From positions 62,001-126,000 of the forward strand of contig NZ_JBMMUF010000003.1 in the NCBI RefSeq assembly GCF_049257235.1: a stretch of 64,000 nucleotides of DNA, in the 5' to 3' direction. The notes under the pieces are model-generated. The model ran no database searches, was not told where the DNA came from, and was given only the letters and a program-made list of their open reading frames with translations. Position numbers and translations under genes: made by a program. Below are positions 17,029 to 26,456 of the stretch, one piece after another. Position 1 is the first letter of the stretch, and every line of letters starts with the position of its first letter. Origin of the DNA: Pseudoalteromonas sp049257235. Lineage in GTDB: Bacteria; Pseudomonadota; Gammaproteobacteria; Enterobacterales; Alteromonadaceae.

Positions 17029-18510
17029 TTATTTGCCTTTACTTTCTTGGCCGATTTTTCTCAATCGACGACGTTGTGACAAGGTCATCTTATTATTCTT
17101 GCCCGCGTACGGGTTATCTCCTTCACGGAACTCAATCTTAATAGGCGTGCCCATAATATCGAGAGCCTTACGGTAATAGTTCATCAGGTAACGTTTGTAG
17201 CTATCTGGTAGCTCATGCACTTGGTTGCCGTGAATAACGATTCGCGGTGGGTTATAACCGCCAGCGTGGGCATATTTAAGTTTCACACGGCGCCCTCTTA
17301 CCAGTGGCGGTTGGTGATCAGCTTGCGCCATGTCCATTATACGACGAAGCATTGCGGTGCTGATACGCTTAGTGGCGGAGTCATATGCTTCTTCTACCGA
17401 TTCAAACAAGTGGCCAACGCCTGTACCATGTAACGCTGAAATAAAATGAATACGGGCAAAGTCAACAAAACCTAAACGACGGTCAAGCTCTGATTTGATG
17501 CGGTCTTTCACATCCATATCCAAGCCGTCCCACTTGTTGATCGCAAGCACCAAAGAACGCCCCGCATTCAATGCAAAACCCAATAAACTTAAGTCTTGAT
17601 CAGAAATACCAGTGCGAGCATCAATTACCAACAATACCACGTTGGCATCTTCAATCGCCTTGAGGGTTTTAATCACTGAGAACTTTTCAACGACATCACT
17701 GACTTTTTTACGCTTGCGAACCCCAGCGGTATCAATGAGCACATACTCGCGATCATTGCGTGTCATTGGAATATAAATTGAGTCTCGCGTGGTACCCGGC
17801 ATATCGTACACAATCACACGCTCTTCACCGAGAATACGGTTAGTAAGCGTTGACTTACCCACGTTAGGACGACCAATAATTGCGAGCTTAATAGCTTTAT
17901 TTGCTAGGTCTTCATGCTCTGCACTTTCGCCGTTTTCGTCGTGCTCATGAGTTTCATCTTCATAAGCACTTAACGCATCATCTTCACCTAACAGCAGCTG
18001 ACGCTCTTTCGCTATTTCTTCAATAACAGGTTGTAAAGCGGTGCTAAGCAGACCGGTAATACCACGACCATGTGCCGCGGCAATTTGATAAACTTCACCT
18101 AGCGCCAACTGATAAAACTCTGCACAGTTAGAATCAGCATCAATACCGTCAGTTTTGTTGGCAACTAAGAATACTTTCTTTTCTTGCTTGCGTAAGTGCA
18201 GTGCGATGGCTTGGTCAGCCACAGTCATACCTGCACGTGCATCGACAAGGAAAAGCACGACATCCGCTTCTTCAATCGCTAACAGCGACTGCTCGGCCAT
18301 TTCAGTCTCGATACCCTCTTCAGAGCCATCGATACCGCCAGTATCAACAACGATAAAGTCAAACCCATCATAGCTCGCTTGGCCGTATTTACGATCACGC
18401 GTGAGACCAGGGAAATCTGCAACAAGCGCATCCCGAGTACGAGTTAAACGGTTAAACAATGTCGATTTGCCGACATTAGGTCGCCCAACTAAGGCGATCA
18501 CAGGAAGCAT
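17029..18510 (-). CDS. der: Ribosome-associated GTPase Der (EngA)
   Basis: 493 residues with two consecutive GTPase domains: G1 motifs GRPNVGKST at about residues 8 and 216, G3 motifs DTGG and DTAG, and G4 motifs NKTDG and NKWDG. A C-terminal KH-like domain ends in a basic tail (KMTLSQRRRLRKIG). Der is essential for 50S ribosome assembly. An acidic linker (about 175-205) separates the G domains. AGAGG precedes the ATG. It follows bamB, as in other gammaproteobacteria, but a strong hairpin lies between them. Confidence 0.97.
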   Translation of the reverse strand: MLPVIALVGRPNVGKSTLFNRLTRTRDALVADFPGLTRDRKYGQASYDGFDFIVVDTGGIDGSEEGIETEMAEQSLLAIEEADVVLFLVDARAGMTVADQAIALHLRKQEKKVFLVANKTDGIDADSNCAEFYQLALGEVYQIAAAHGRGITGLLSTALQPVIEEIAKERQLLLGEDDALSAYEDETHEHDENGESAEHEDLANKAIKLAIIGRPNVGKSTLTNRILGEERVIVYDMPGTTRDSIYIPMTRNDREYVLIDTAGVRKRKKVSDVVEKFSVIKTLKAIEDANVVLLVIDARTGISDQDLSLLGFALNAGRSLVLAINKWDGLDMDVKDRIKSELDRRLGFVDFARIHFISALHGTGVGHLFESVEEAYDSATKRISTAMLRRIMDMAQADHQPPLVRGRRVKLKYAHAGGYNPPRIVIHGNQVHELPDSYKRYLMNYYRKALDIMGTPIKIEFREGDNPYAGKNNKMTLSQRRRLRKIGQESKGK

Positions 18511-18530
18511 AATGTACCTCTTTAAATAAC

Positions 18531-18571
18531 AAAAAAGCTCCGCCGAGGCCCAGTGGCCTAAGGCGAAGCCT
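18531..18571 (-). terminator. Terminator-like hairpin between bamB and der
   Basis: On the minus strand GCTTCGCC pairs with GGCGGAGC, and inside it AGGCC pairs with GGCCT, followed by six T residues. It should end or attenuate transcription from bamB into der. Confidence 0.8.
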
Positions 18572-18593
18572 ATCTTTGGGCGATGCCCTTAAA

Positions 18594-19766
18594 CTATTGC
18601 GCTTTAACTGCGCTCACTTCACCATCACGGGTTACGATGATAAGACGATCATCGGCAACCATTGGCTCAACATAAAATCCTGAGCTATCAAACTCGTGGC
18701 GCGCTACTAACTCACCACTGTTGATGTCTAACCAGTGTAGATTACCTTCTTGGTCACCTACAGCGAGGAAATCCCCTAACACTGCAGGGCCTGTGATGTA
18801 CCAGCCACGCAAGCCTGCCTGAGACCAACGCTCAATACCGGAGCTCTTATCTAAAGCATAGATAACACCATCACTATCAACCACATAAATTGAATTGCCG
18901 ACGATGCTAAATTCACGGTAGCTGCTGTACTCGCGTTTCCACGCTACGTTGCCAGAACGTATATCAACTGCCGCAAGGTTACCGTTGTATGCCAAGGTAT
19001 ACACCAATGGGCCGCTCACTTTAGGCTCGGTATCTACGTCTACTAAACGCTCGAATTCTGATGCACCTTTAGGTTGCGCTACGTCAGCTTGCCATGCGGC
19101 AAAACCACTATCAGAAATCAATACCGTTAACTTACCCGTTTCTTCGCCCACTAATACACCGCCGTTGGCAACCGCGGGAGAACTTGAACCTCGAAGTGTC
19201 AACGGTGGCACTTCTTGTTCATAGTTCCAACGCTCTTCACCGGTATCTGGGTGCAAAGCAAGGAGCTTACCTGAGCTTAGGTTAACGTAAATTAAGCCAT
19301 CGCCAGCAGCGGGTCTTGATAACACTTCACCAGGAACATTCTTACGCCACGCCAGCTCACCTGTTTCACGGTCAAGAGCAACTATTTCACCATGCTCTGA
19401 GCCAATGAATAATTTACCGTAGGCCTGTAAGATACCACCTGAAAGCTTGGCATTTTGCTCGCTACCCCAAAACCAAAAGCCTTGGTCTTCGCGCACGTCG
19501 GTGCGCCAAAGCGAATCACCACTTTCTAGTGATAACGCCTCAACCGTCCCGTCACGTGATGCGACGAATACTTGGTCTTTATATAGCGCTGGCTGCAAGC
19601 GTGAAAAGTAATGAGCTACGCCATCACCCACACTTTCTTGCCAAATTACTTGAGTCTCAAACTGATTGTTGATCTCTGGCAAAACCAGTTCGTCTTCATC
19701 ATTTGACGAGCAACCGGCTAGCGTTGCCATGCACAAAGCGATGCTCGCAAGTGTGACCTTTTTCAT
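18594..19766 (-). CDS. bamB: Outer membrane protein assembly factor BamB
   Basis: 390 residues. A lipoprotein signal (lipobox LAGC, residues 16-19) is followed by an eight-bladed propeller made of PQQ-type repeats such as ALDRETGELAWRKNVPGE and ALHPDTGEERW. BamB is the scaffold lipoprotein of the BAM complex that inserts outer-membrane beta-barrels. AGGGAG precedes the ATG. It follows yfgM by 15 bp in the conserved hisS-yfgM-bamB order. Confidence 0.96.
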   Translation of the reverse strand: MKKVTLASIALCMATLAGCSSNDEDELVLPEINNQFETQVIWQESVGDGVAHYFSRLQPALYKDQVFVASRDGTVEALSLESGDSLWRTDVREDQGFWFWGSEQNAKLSGGILQAYGKLFIGSEHGEIVALDRETGELAWRKNVPGEVLSRPAAGDGLIYVNLSSGKLLALHPDTGEERWNYEQEVPPLTLRGSSSPAVANGGVLVGEETGKLTVLISDSGFAAWQADVAQPKGASEFERLVDVDTEPKVSGPLVYTLAYNGNLAAVDIRSGNVAWKREYSSYREFSIVGNSIYVVDSDGVIYALDKSSGIERWSQAGLRGWYITGPAVLGDFLAVGDQEGNLHWLDINSGELVARHEFDSSGFYVEPMVADDRLIIVTRDGEVSAVKAQ

Positions 19767-19781
19767 TGCACTTGCTCCCTA

Positions 19782-20414
19782 TTACGCTTGCGTTGGTGCG
19801 GCCAAATCGTCCAATTTAACTTGGAGTAATGGGTTGCCCTCTAGACCCCCTTTATCTGCCGCATTTTGATAATGCGTGCGCGCATTATCTTTATCGCCTT
19901 GCGCTAGGTAGATATCACCTTTTAACTCAGCAACATTTGCTTCATAGCTTGCTGGTAACTCAGCATTTAAGGTAGCCATAGCCGCTTCAAAGTTTTGCTG
20001 TGCTAACTGCACACGTGCCAAACGCGTTGTTGCAATCGCTTTTAGTTCAGCTGTCGCGGCATTTTCCTGTGCCCACTGTAGCTTTTGCGCTGCAACATCA
20101 AGCTGATTGTTGTCTACCGCTTCTTTAGCAGCAACGAATGCTGCAAGTACTGCATAACTCGAATCCTCGTGAGCACTGATGAAAGCTTCACTTTGAGCCA
20201 GAACATCAGACCCTTCTTCTGCTGTGCTTTGTACTACTTTGTTAAATGCATCTGATGCCATTTCAGCGCTTTCAAGTTGTGATTGGTTATATGTTTTCCA
20301 ACCGTACAAACCGCCTAAACCAATCGCAATACCTAGGAAAATAGATACACCGTGTTCTTTTAGAAAGCCTTTAATTGCTTCTTCTTGTTGTTCTTCTGTT
20401 GAATAAATTTCCAT
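19782..20414 (-). CDS. yfgM: YfgM family protein, periplasmic TPR chaperone
   Basis: About 210 residues. I chose the second of two adjacent ATG codons because AGAGGG is better spaced from it. The N-terminus MEIYSTEEQQEEAIKGFLK is cytoplasmic, one helix (about 25-41, VSIFLGIAIGLGGLYGW) anchors the protein, and the rest is a TPR-like periplasmic domain. In E. coli YfgM associates with SecYEG and PpiD. It lies between hisS and bamB as expected. Confidence 0.94.
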   Translation of the reverse strand: MEIYSTEEQQEEAIKGFLKEHGVSIFLGIAIGLGGLYGWKTYNQSQLESAEMASDAFNKVVQSTAEEGSDVLAQSEAFISAHEDSSYAVLAAFVAAKEAVDNNQLDVAAQKLQWAQENAATAELKAIATTRLARVQLAQQNFEAAMATLNAELPASYEANVAELKGDIYLAQGDKDNARTHYQNAADKGGLEGNPLLQVKLDDLAAPTQA

Positions 20415-20434
20415 CATACCCTCTTAGACTTTGT

Positions 20435-21709
20435 CTAGATCAAATCAGCCAACAGCTGGGTAATTTCTTCCAAGGACATAGTAACCTGTGGTTTTTCTTC
20501 ACGTAGGTATTTCACCGTTACCACACCTTGGTTGAGTTCATCTTCGCCTAAAATCAGTGCCACTTCAGCACCGCTTTTATCAGCACGTTTTAATTGTTTT
20601 TTGAAGTTACCGCCACCTGCGTGCACTAGCACACGCAAACCTGGTACTTCAGCGCGCAATGTTGCTGCAATTACAGGAGCTTGGATGCTCGCCTGTTCGC
20701 CCATTGCTGCGACGTATACATCAGCGTCTCTGCGAATATCACCAACGCTATCAAGCGCTTGAAGCAGTAGAACTAAACGTTCCATGCCCATAGCAAAACC
20801 AACCGCTGGAGAGCCTTTGCCACCAAGCTGCTCAACTAAGCCGTCATAACGCCCACCAGCACACACGGTGCCTTGAGCGCCTAAACTCTCGGTAACCCAT
20901 TCAAAAACTGTACGATTGTAGTAATCCAGACCACGTACCAGCTTTTCGTTAATCTGATATTCGATACCTGCGGCGTCTAAACGTTCACATAAATTTGCAA
21001 AATGTGCACGAGACTCTTCATCGAGGTGTTCAGAGAGCTTTGGTGCATCAGCTAAAATGGCCTGCACGTCTGGGTTTTTGCTATCAAGTACGCGTAGTGG
21101 ATTAGAGTACATGCGACGCTTTGAGTCCTCATCCAATGAATCTTGATGTTGCTCTAGATATGCAACAAGCGCATCACGATAAGCCGCTCGTGCTTCATTT
21201 GAACCTAACGAATTCAATTCAAGACGCACTGCATCACTGATACCAAACTCCTTCCACAGCTGCGCAGTGAGCATGATCACTTCTGCGTCGATATCAGCAG
21301 TAGCAATACCAAAAGCCTCTAAGCCAAACTGGTGGAACTGACGGTAACGACCTTTTTGCGGGCGTTCATGACGGAACATAGGACCCATGTACCAAAGACG
21401 TTGTTCTTGGTTGTACAACAAGCCATTTTCGTTACCTGCACGTACGCACACCGCCGTACCTTCTGGGCGCAAGGTTAAACTATCACCGTTGCGATCCTCA
21501 AAGGTATACATCTCTTTTTCAACGATATCAGTCACTTCACCGATAGAGCGTTTGAACAGGTCAGTTGATTCAACAATTGGGAAACGGATTTCTTGATAAC
21601 CAAATGAAGCAACACAACGGCGCAGAGTATCTTCAACTTTTTGCCATACTTGCGTGTCGCCAGGAAGAATATCGTTCATTCCACGAACTGCTTGAATTTG
21701 TTTTGCCAC
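20435..21709 (-). CDS. hisS: Histidyl-tRNA synthetase
   Basis: 424 residues from the GTG at 21709, matching E. coli HisRS; GGAA lies six bases upstream. A TTG at 21721 is also in frame but would place the ribosome-binding site inside the gene. Class II motifs are present: motif 2 MFRHERPQKGRYRQFHQFG and the histidine-specific LVRGLDYYNRTVFEW. The C-terminal anticodon-binding domain follows. It has its own promoter and heads hisS-yfgM-bamB. Confidence 0.97.
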   Translation of the reverse strand: MAKQIQAVRGMNDILPGDTQVWQKVEDTLRRCVASFGYQEIRFPIVESTDLFKRSIGEVTDIVEKEMYTFEDRNGDSLTLRPEGTAVCVRAGNENGLLYNQEQRLWYMGPMFRHERPQKGRYRQFHQFGLEAFGIATADIDAEVIMLTAQLWKEFGISDAVRLELNSLGSNEARAAYRDALVAYLEQHQDSLDEDSKRRMYSNPLRVLDSKNPDVQAILADAPKLSEHLDEESRAHFANLCERLDAAGIEYQINEKLVRGLDYYNRTVFEWVTESLGAQGTVCAGGRYDGLVEQLGGKGSPAVGFAMGMERLVLLLQALDSVGDIRRDADVYVAAMGEQASIQAPVIAATLRAEVPGLRVLVHAGGGNFKKQLKRADKSGAEVALILGEDELNQGVVTVKYLREEKPQVTMSLEEITQLLADLI

Positions 21710-21778
21710 TGATATTTCCAAAAATTCTGTTTGAGGCTGAACCCAGCCTATGAAAAGCGTCGATAAAATAAGCGCGCC

Positions 21779-21807
21779 ATTATAGCCTTTTGCGGCGCGC
21801 CTACCAA
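21779..21807 (-). promoter_or_regulatory. Candidate hisS promoter
   Basis: Minus-strand TTGGTA and a perfect TATAAT are spaced by 17 bases, 70 bases upstream of the hisS start. GGCGCGCC and GGCGCGC sequences flank the -10 element as an inverted repeat. Confidence 0.7.
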
Positions 21808-21822
21808 GTAGTAGCGTAAAGC

Positions 21823-22941
21823 TTAATCAACTAATTTGATGTCAATTTGCTCTTGCTGCTCTTTCTTTGCGAGATAATCACGTACATGTTGCTCGAGTTC
21901 ATCGACAATATTGTCGTTATCGATACGTGTTTTTTGACGTTCGCCATTGATGTATAAACCAGAGCGACGATTTGCGCCGGCAAGCCCTACGTCACTGACC
22001 AAGGCTTCCCCCGGGCCATTAACCACGCAACCAATCACCGATACTGTCATGGGTTTAACCACATCTTCGAGGCGCTCTTCTAATTGGTTCATGGTGCTCA
22101 CTACATCAAACTCTTGACGCGAGCAGCTAGGACAAGCAATGAAGTTGATTCCGCGAGAGCGAATGCGAAGGGACTTGAGAATATCAAAGCCCACTTTGAT
22201 TTCTTGCACCGGATCGGCGGCAAGTGATACACGCAAGGTGTCACCAATACCCTCAGCCAGCAACATACCCAGCCCTACAGCTGATTTCACTGAACCCGAA
22301 CGGAACCCGCCAGCTTCAGTGATCCCCAAGTGCAAAGGCTGGTCTATTTCTTTTGCCAGTAATCGGTATGCACCAACGGCGAGGAATACATCAGAGGCTT
22401 TAACCGAAACTTTGAATTGATCAAAGTTAAGGCGCTGTAAAATTTCTACATGACGCATCGCAGATTCAAGCAAAGCCTCAGGTGTTGGCTCGCCATATTT
22501 TTCTTGTAAATCACGCTCTAAAGAGCCACCGTTCACACCGATGCGAATGGGAATATTACGCTCGCCCGCTGCATCAACCACCGCACGAATACGCTCTTCG
22601 TTACCAATATTCCCTGGGTTAATACGCAAACAATCTGCGCCATATTCTGCGACTTTTAACGCAATGCGGTAGTCAAAGTGAATATCTGTCACAAGCGGGA
22701 TGTCGACTTGCTCTTTGATGCTTTTGAACGCTTCTGCAGCGGCCATGGTCGGCACAGAAACACGAACAATGTCGGCACCTGCTTGAGCGATATCTTGAAT
22801 TTGTTTAACCGTCGCATCGATATCCATGGTGTCTGTATTGGTCATGGATTGAACTGCGATGGGCGCACCATCACCAATGGGCACATCGCCAACATAAATA
22901 CGTGTGGATTTACGACGTTTAATCGGTGACTCTGAAAACAT
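21823..22941 (-). CDS. ispG: 4-hydroxy-3-methylbut-2-en-1-yl diphosphate synthase (IspG/GcpE)
   Basis: 372 residues, identical in length to E. coli IspG. It catalyses the penultimate step of the MEP isoprenoid pathway using a 4Fe-4S cluster. The cluster cysteines are in ACPSCSRQEFD and GCVVNGPGEA. The N-terminal TIM barrel contains SVPTMAAAEAFKSIK and TDIHFDYRIALK. It starts 5 bp after rodZ and belongs to the pilW-rodZ-ispG unit. The enzyme depends on Fe-S assembly, which is encoded elsewhere in this window. Confidence 0.97.
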   Translation of the reverse strand: MFSESPIKRRKSTRIYVGDVPIGDGAPIAVQSMTNTDTMDIDATVKQIQDIAQAGADIVRVSVPTMAAAEAFKSIKEQVDIPLVTDIHFDYRIALKVAEYGADCLRINPGNIGNEERIRAVVDAAGERNIPIRIGVNGGSLERDLQEKYGEPTPEALLESAMRHVEILQRLNFDQFKVSVKASDVFLAVGAYRLLAKEIDQPLHLGITEAGGFRSGSVKSAVGLGMLLAEGIGDTLRVSLAADPVQEIKVGFDILKSLRIRSRGINFIACPSCSRQEFDVVSTMNQLEERLEDVVKPMTVSVIGCVVNGPGEALVSDVGLAGANRRSGLYINGERQKTRIDNDNIVDELEQHVRDYLAKKEQQEQIDIKLVD

Positions 22942-22946
22942 ACTAC

Positions 22947-23894
22947 TTACTCTGTTAACGGTAATGAAAATTTAGCGAGGCGGTTCTTAGGAAACTGTGA
23001 AATATCAACCGCTTCACCATTTACTGTAATTTCTACTGCATCATGCTTGCCTAGGGTGACTGCGAACGGAGCTTGTCCAACCAATTCGACTACTTGGCCT
23101 GCTCGTTTGATGTCGTAAAGTAAACGCTTACCCTTAGCGTCTTGTACTTCAGCCCAACATTCACCACTAAAACGCATCACAACTCTTTGCTCACCAGCGC
23201 TGAGCGCAACCTCTTGCTCGTTAGCATCTGGCTGCGCACTTTGCGCTGCCTGCTCGGGCTGCGCTGGTTCACTCTGCAAGTCGACGTTTTGTGGCGCGCT
23301 TGTCTGCTGCGGTTCAATTGAACCTTCACTAGCGCCTTGAGCACCCGTTTGCACTGCAACAGACGTTTGTTCTGCTGCCAAGTCGCTCGTTTGCAACGAG
23401 CTCTCATCTACTGCATTTGGTGCGACAAGCGCTTTAGAGGTTTCAACCTGTGTTGGCACGGTCACGGTTTCTTCAGAATCTTGTAAGAACCAAAATAATG
23501 AGGACCCGATGATAATTGCCAGTACAATGTAGCTAAAAACCATCAGCTTATGGTCGTGCGCCTCTTTTTCGGTGCGACGCGAAAAGCTTTGCATTCTTGC
23601 TTGAGCATGCTTGGTCGTTTGCGGTTCGAGCGTCGTTAATAACTCACTGGCGTCTATTTGCACAAGCTTACAATAAGAACGAATGTACCCTTTTACAAAA
23701 ATCGGTGCGCCTAAGTTTTCGAAATGTCCTTGCTCTAAATCAGTCAACTTGCTCACAGTTAAGTTCATCTTCTGAGCAAGCTGTTCAATCGTCCAACCTT
23801 TGTTCTCTCGAGCCGCAGCTAAGACTTCACCTATTTGTTGTGGAGCCAAATCTTCTTGCTTTGGCTCTGGTGCTATTTCGTCACTTTCGCTCAT
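22947..23894 (-). CDS. rodZ: Cytoskeletal protein RodZ
   Basis: 315 residues: a Cro/CI-type helix-turn-helix at about 18-85 (IGEVLAAARENKGWTIEQLA), one transmembrane helix at about 118-138 (MVFSYIVLAIIIGSSLFWF), a Gln/Ala/Ser-rich linker (about 145-225), and a C-terminal periplasmic beta domain (DUF4115). RodZ links MreB to the elongasome and sets rod shape. Its ATG overlaps the stop of the upstream gene as ATGA, so the two are translationally coupled. Confidence 0.95.
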   Translation of the reverse strand: MSESDEIAPEPKQEDLAPQQIGEVLAAARENKGWTIEQLAQKMNLTVSKLTDLEQGHFENLGAPIFVKGYIRSYCKLVQIDASELLTTLEPQTTKHAQARMQSFSRRTEKEAHDHKLMVFSYIVLAIIIGSSLFWFLQDSEETVTVPTQVETSKALVAPNAVDESSLQTSDLAAEQTSVAVQTGAQGASEGSIEPQQTSAPQNVDLQSEPAQPEQAAQSAQPDANEQEVALSAGEQRVVMRFSGECWAEVQDAKGKRLLYDIKRAGQVVELVGQAPFAVTLGKHDAVEITVNGEAVDISQFPKNRLAKFSLPLTE

Positions 23895-26365
23895 AGTTGT
23901 TTCTTAGGTTCCACCACGTAAATTTTATCACCCGGAACCAAAGTCGCTTGCTTATCAAGCTGATTCCACTCAAGTAATGTGCTCATCAAAATGTTGTAAC
24001 GCTTTGAAATCTCATACAAGGTATCACCGGCTTGCACTACATGGTAATCACTTGGACGCGCCAAATAAATTTTTTGACCACTGCGTACCTTATCAACGCT
24101 TTCTAAGTTATTCCACTTGCGCAGTGTACTCAGACGGATGTTGTAGCGAGCAGAAATACTGAATAAGGTTTCCCCACGTTGCATCACATGATACGGACGT
24201 TCGGCCTTTTTCTCAGAGTCAATGCTGGCTAATTCAGTCTCCACTTCAGGCTGTTCACTTACTTCAGCTGAAGTGTCGGCTTCTTGCTCTGTGGTTTCAG
24301 GCTCAGCCTGCTCTGGGCTGTCAATTTGCACTTCGTTGTTTTCTTGCGCTGGCGCTTCTTGCTCCGAAGACAATTCATTCAGCTGCGAAAATTCAAGAGC
24401 TAACTCCGATTGCAGCTCATTTTTCTTCTGCTCAATTTGCGCATTAGAAGGCGCTTGCTCAGGCTGCTCCTCGACCACTGTCTGTACTTCTTGCTCACTC
24501 GATTGCACAACCACTTCAGGCTCTATCTCAAGCGAGGATCCTTGTACCTGTGTAACGTCGCTTTGCTCTGCCATCGTATCGTTAATTGGCTCGCTGACAG
24601 ACTCGTCAACTGGCTGGCTGATAGGGTCGCTGATAGGCTCACCAACAGGCTCATCAGCCAACTCTGACGACAATACAGGCAATTCTTCATATTGATAGTC
24701 AGCCGGTTGTGTCACTTCGTCCACAGCGGTTTCGACAGTTGAAGTCGTTTGTTCAATCGCGCTTTGTGCAACGTCTTGAGTGCTCTGCATAGCGTCTTGC
24801 GTTGGCGCATCCACGTCGTTGACTACCGCGTCATTTGCATTGCTAAGCTCTGCTAGCGACTCTTGCGCTGCAGATTCCAGATTGCCTTCATTCAGTTCTT
24901 GAGGGGCCTCTGGTGTCACTTGCTCAGCAATATCCACCGGTGATTGCTCAACACTTTCAGCCGATTGCTCAACGCTTTGGGCAAATTGCTCCATATCCTG
25001 CGCTGATTCTTCAAATGCCTGCTCTATTTCACTGCTTTGCGATTCACTTTGTAGCAACTGCTGTTGCGCAAGCTCTGGCTGCTGTGCAAGGTCTTGTGGT
25101 AACTCTTGTGAAGCCTCCTCAGAGCGCTCTTGCAATAACTCTTGTGATTCCTCTTGTGCCATCTGTTGCGATAAATCCACAGATGCATCTTCTGTCTGGA
25201 TGACATCAACGTCTTGTGACTCAACCACTGGCTGCGCAGCCACCAATTCTTGTGCTTGCTCAGCAGGTTCAACGACGGGTTGCGCTGTGTCTTCTTGTGT
25301 CAATTGCGTTGCTGCTGTTGCTAACTCACTTGCTTCAACAGCTGCTTCTTGAGAAGCCTCTTGAGCCACTACCACTGCACTTTGCGCTGCAACCGCAGCT
25401 ACTGTTGCAATAGCTGATGAGCCATCAGCCGGTGCTTTATCTGTTGCTTGCTCTTGTGCTTGCGGCGGTGCCTTTTTCTTCACAATTTTTATTTTTGGCT
25501 TGGCGACAAGTCGGTCCCCCTCGATGCTTCCTTGTAACTCATCGAGTCGATGACGACGATACTGCTCGCGCAGTTGCTCAAACTCACTCGCACTGTAGCG
25601 CTGCTCACGCACAACGCGCGCTTCAAGAGATGATGGATAGGTTGTTTCGATTGTTTTGGCTATGTTGCGTGCTTTTTCTACATGCCCCATGCGTTCTTCA
25701 ATCAAATAACTAAGCAGTAGGGAGCGCGATGAAACACGCCCTGAACGCTCATAGCGCTTGAGAATTTGCTGCGCATGATGAAAATCGCTTTTAGCGTATT
25801 TTACAGCCGCAAGGTTTATTAAACTTGATGCGCGCAATGAGCTATGTTGCAGCGAGTCTTCAAGGAACGATTCTGCCGCATCAAACTTATCGAACTCCAG
25901 CGCACACAAGGCCAAGTTTTCATAACTTTCGGCCACACGTAAATAACTAGGAACATCGATAGCGGCCATGAACTTATCAACCGCTTGTTCATACTCGCCA
26001 ATATCACACAAAAACACACCGTAGTTGTTCAATGTATTTGGATCATTGGGCTCTATTTTAAGGGCTCTTTCGTACGCGTCTTTAGCGCGCTGAGATTCAC
26101 CTACTTGTTGATAATAGTAGGCCATTGAGTAGTGAACTTCGGGTAGCTCGGGGGCAAATTTAACTGCACGCTCAAGGTTGTACTTAGCTTGAGTGCTGTT
26201 ACCTTGAGAGAGGTAGTTTAAGGCTAAAGATATGCGGGTTCGGGCGGCGTCAACGTTGTTGATTTTTTTCTCAACAACGGGCTTATCGCTGCCCACATAA
26301 GTGTTTTCCGTTACGCACCCTCCAAGGGCGAGTAAACTAATACTGGTCGCTAACAGCTTGCGCAT
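23891..26365 (-). CDS. pilW: PilW/PilF-type TPR lipoprotein with C-terminal LysM domains
   Basis: 824 residues, roughly three times the usual PilW/PilF. A lipoprotein signal (LGGC near residue 17) is followed by TPR repeats (about 35-250) including PNDPNTLNNYGVFLCDIGEY, typical of the type IV pilus secretin pilotin. After a basic patch (KPKIKIVKKK) comes an extreme Gln/Glu/Ser/Ala-rich region of about 410 residues (300-715), then two LysM domains (about 723-767 and 771-815; YHVMQRGETLFSIS and YHVVQAGDTLYEIS) that bind peptidoglycan. It sits where pilW is expected, between rlmN and rodZ. The long low-complexity tether would let a lipoprotein at the outer membrane reach the cell wall. Confidence 0.88.
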   Translation of the reverse strand: MRKLLATSISLLALGGCVTENTYVGSDKPVVEKKINNVDAARTRISLALNYLSQGNSTQAKYNLERAVKFAPELPEVHYSMAYYYQQVGESQRAKDAYERALKIEPNDPNTLNNYGVFLCDIGEYEQAVDKFMAAIDVPSYLRVAESYENLALCALEFDKFDAAESFLEDSLQHSSLRASSLINLAAVKYAKSDFHHAQQILKRYERSGRVSSRSLLLSYLIEERMGHVEKARNIAKTIETTYPSSLEARVVREQRYSASEFEQLREQYRRHRLDELQGSIEGDRLVAKPKIKIVKKKAPPQAQEQATDKAPADGSSAIATVAAVAAQSAVVVAQEASQEAAVEASELATAATQLTQEDTAQPVVEPAEQAQELVAAQPVVESQDVDVIQTEDASVDLSQQMAQEESQELLQERSEEASQELPQDLAQQPELAQQQLLQSESQSSEIEQAFEESAQDMEQFAQSVEQSAESVEQSPVDIAEQVTPEAPQELNEGNLESAAQESLAELSNANDAVVNDVDAPTQDAMQSTQDVAQSAIEQTTSTVETAVDEVTQPADYQYEELPVLSSELADEPVGEPISDPISQPVDESVSEPINDTMAEQSDVTQVQGSSLEIEPEVVVQSSEQEVQTVVEEQPEQAPSNAQIEQKKNELQSELALEFSQLNELSSEQEAPAQENNEVQIDSPEQAEPETTEQEADTSAEVSEQPEVETELASIDSEKKAERPYHVMQRGETLFSISARYNIRLSTLRKWNNLESVDKVRSGQKIYLARPSDYHVVQAGDTLYEISKRYNILMSTLLEWNQLDKQATLVPGDKIYVVEPKKQL

Positions 26366-26406
26366 GGCTGAGCCTCGTTTATTCCGTTATTGCAACTATA
26401 TTACCG

Positions 26407-26453
26407 AAAAGCCCTTTTGTTTCATCAATTTTTTGATAAAAGGGCTTTTTTTT
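26407..26453 (-). terminator. Long hairpin between rlmN and pilW
   Basis: AAAAGCCCTTTT and AAAAGGGCTTTT pair over 12 bases with an inner ATCAA/TTGAT stem. The T-run is short (4) on the minus strand and longer on the plus strand. It probably limits read-through from rlmN into pilW. Confidence 0.65.
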
Positions 26454-26456
26454 ATG

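Noticed and set aside
24222..25413. Several long open frames on the plus strand opposite the low-complexity part of pilW
   Set aside because: They are products of the repetitive Gln/Glu/Ser codons read backwards; they have no ribosome-binding sites or recognisable domains.
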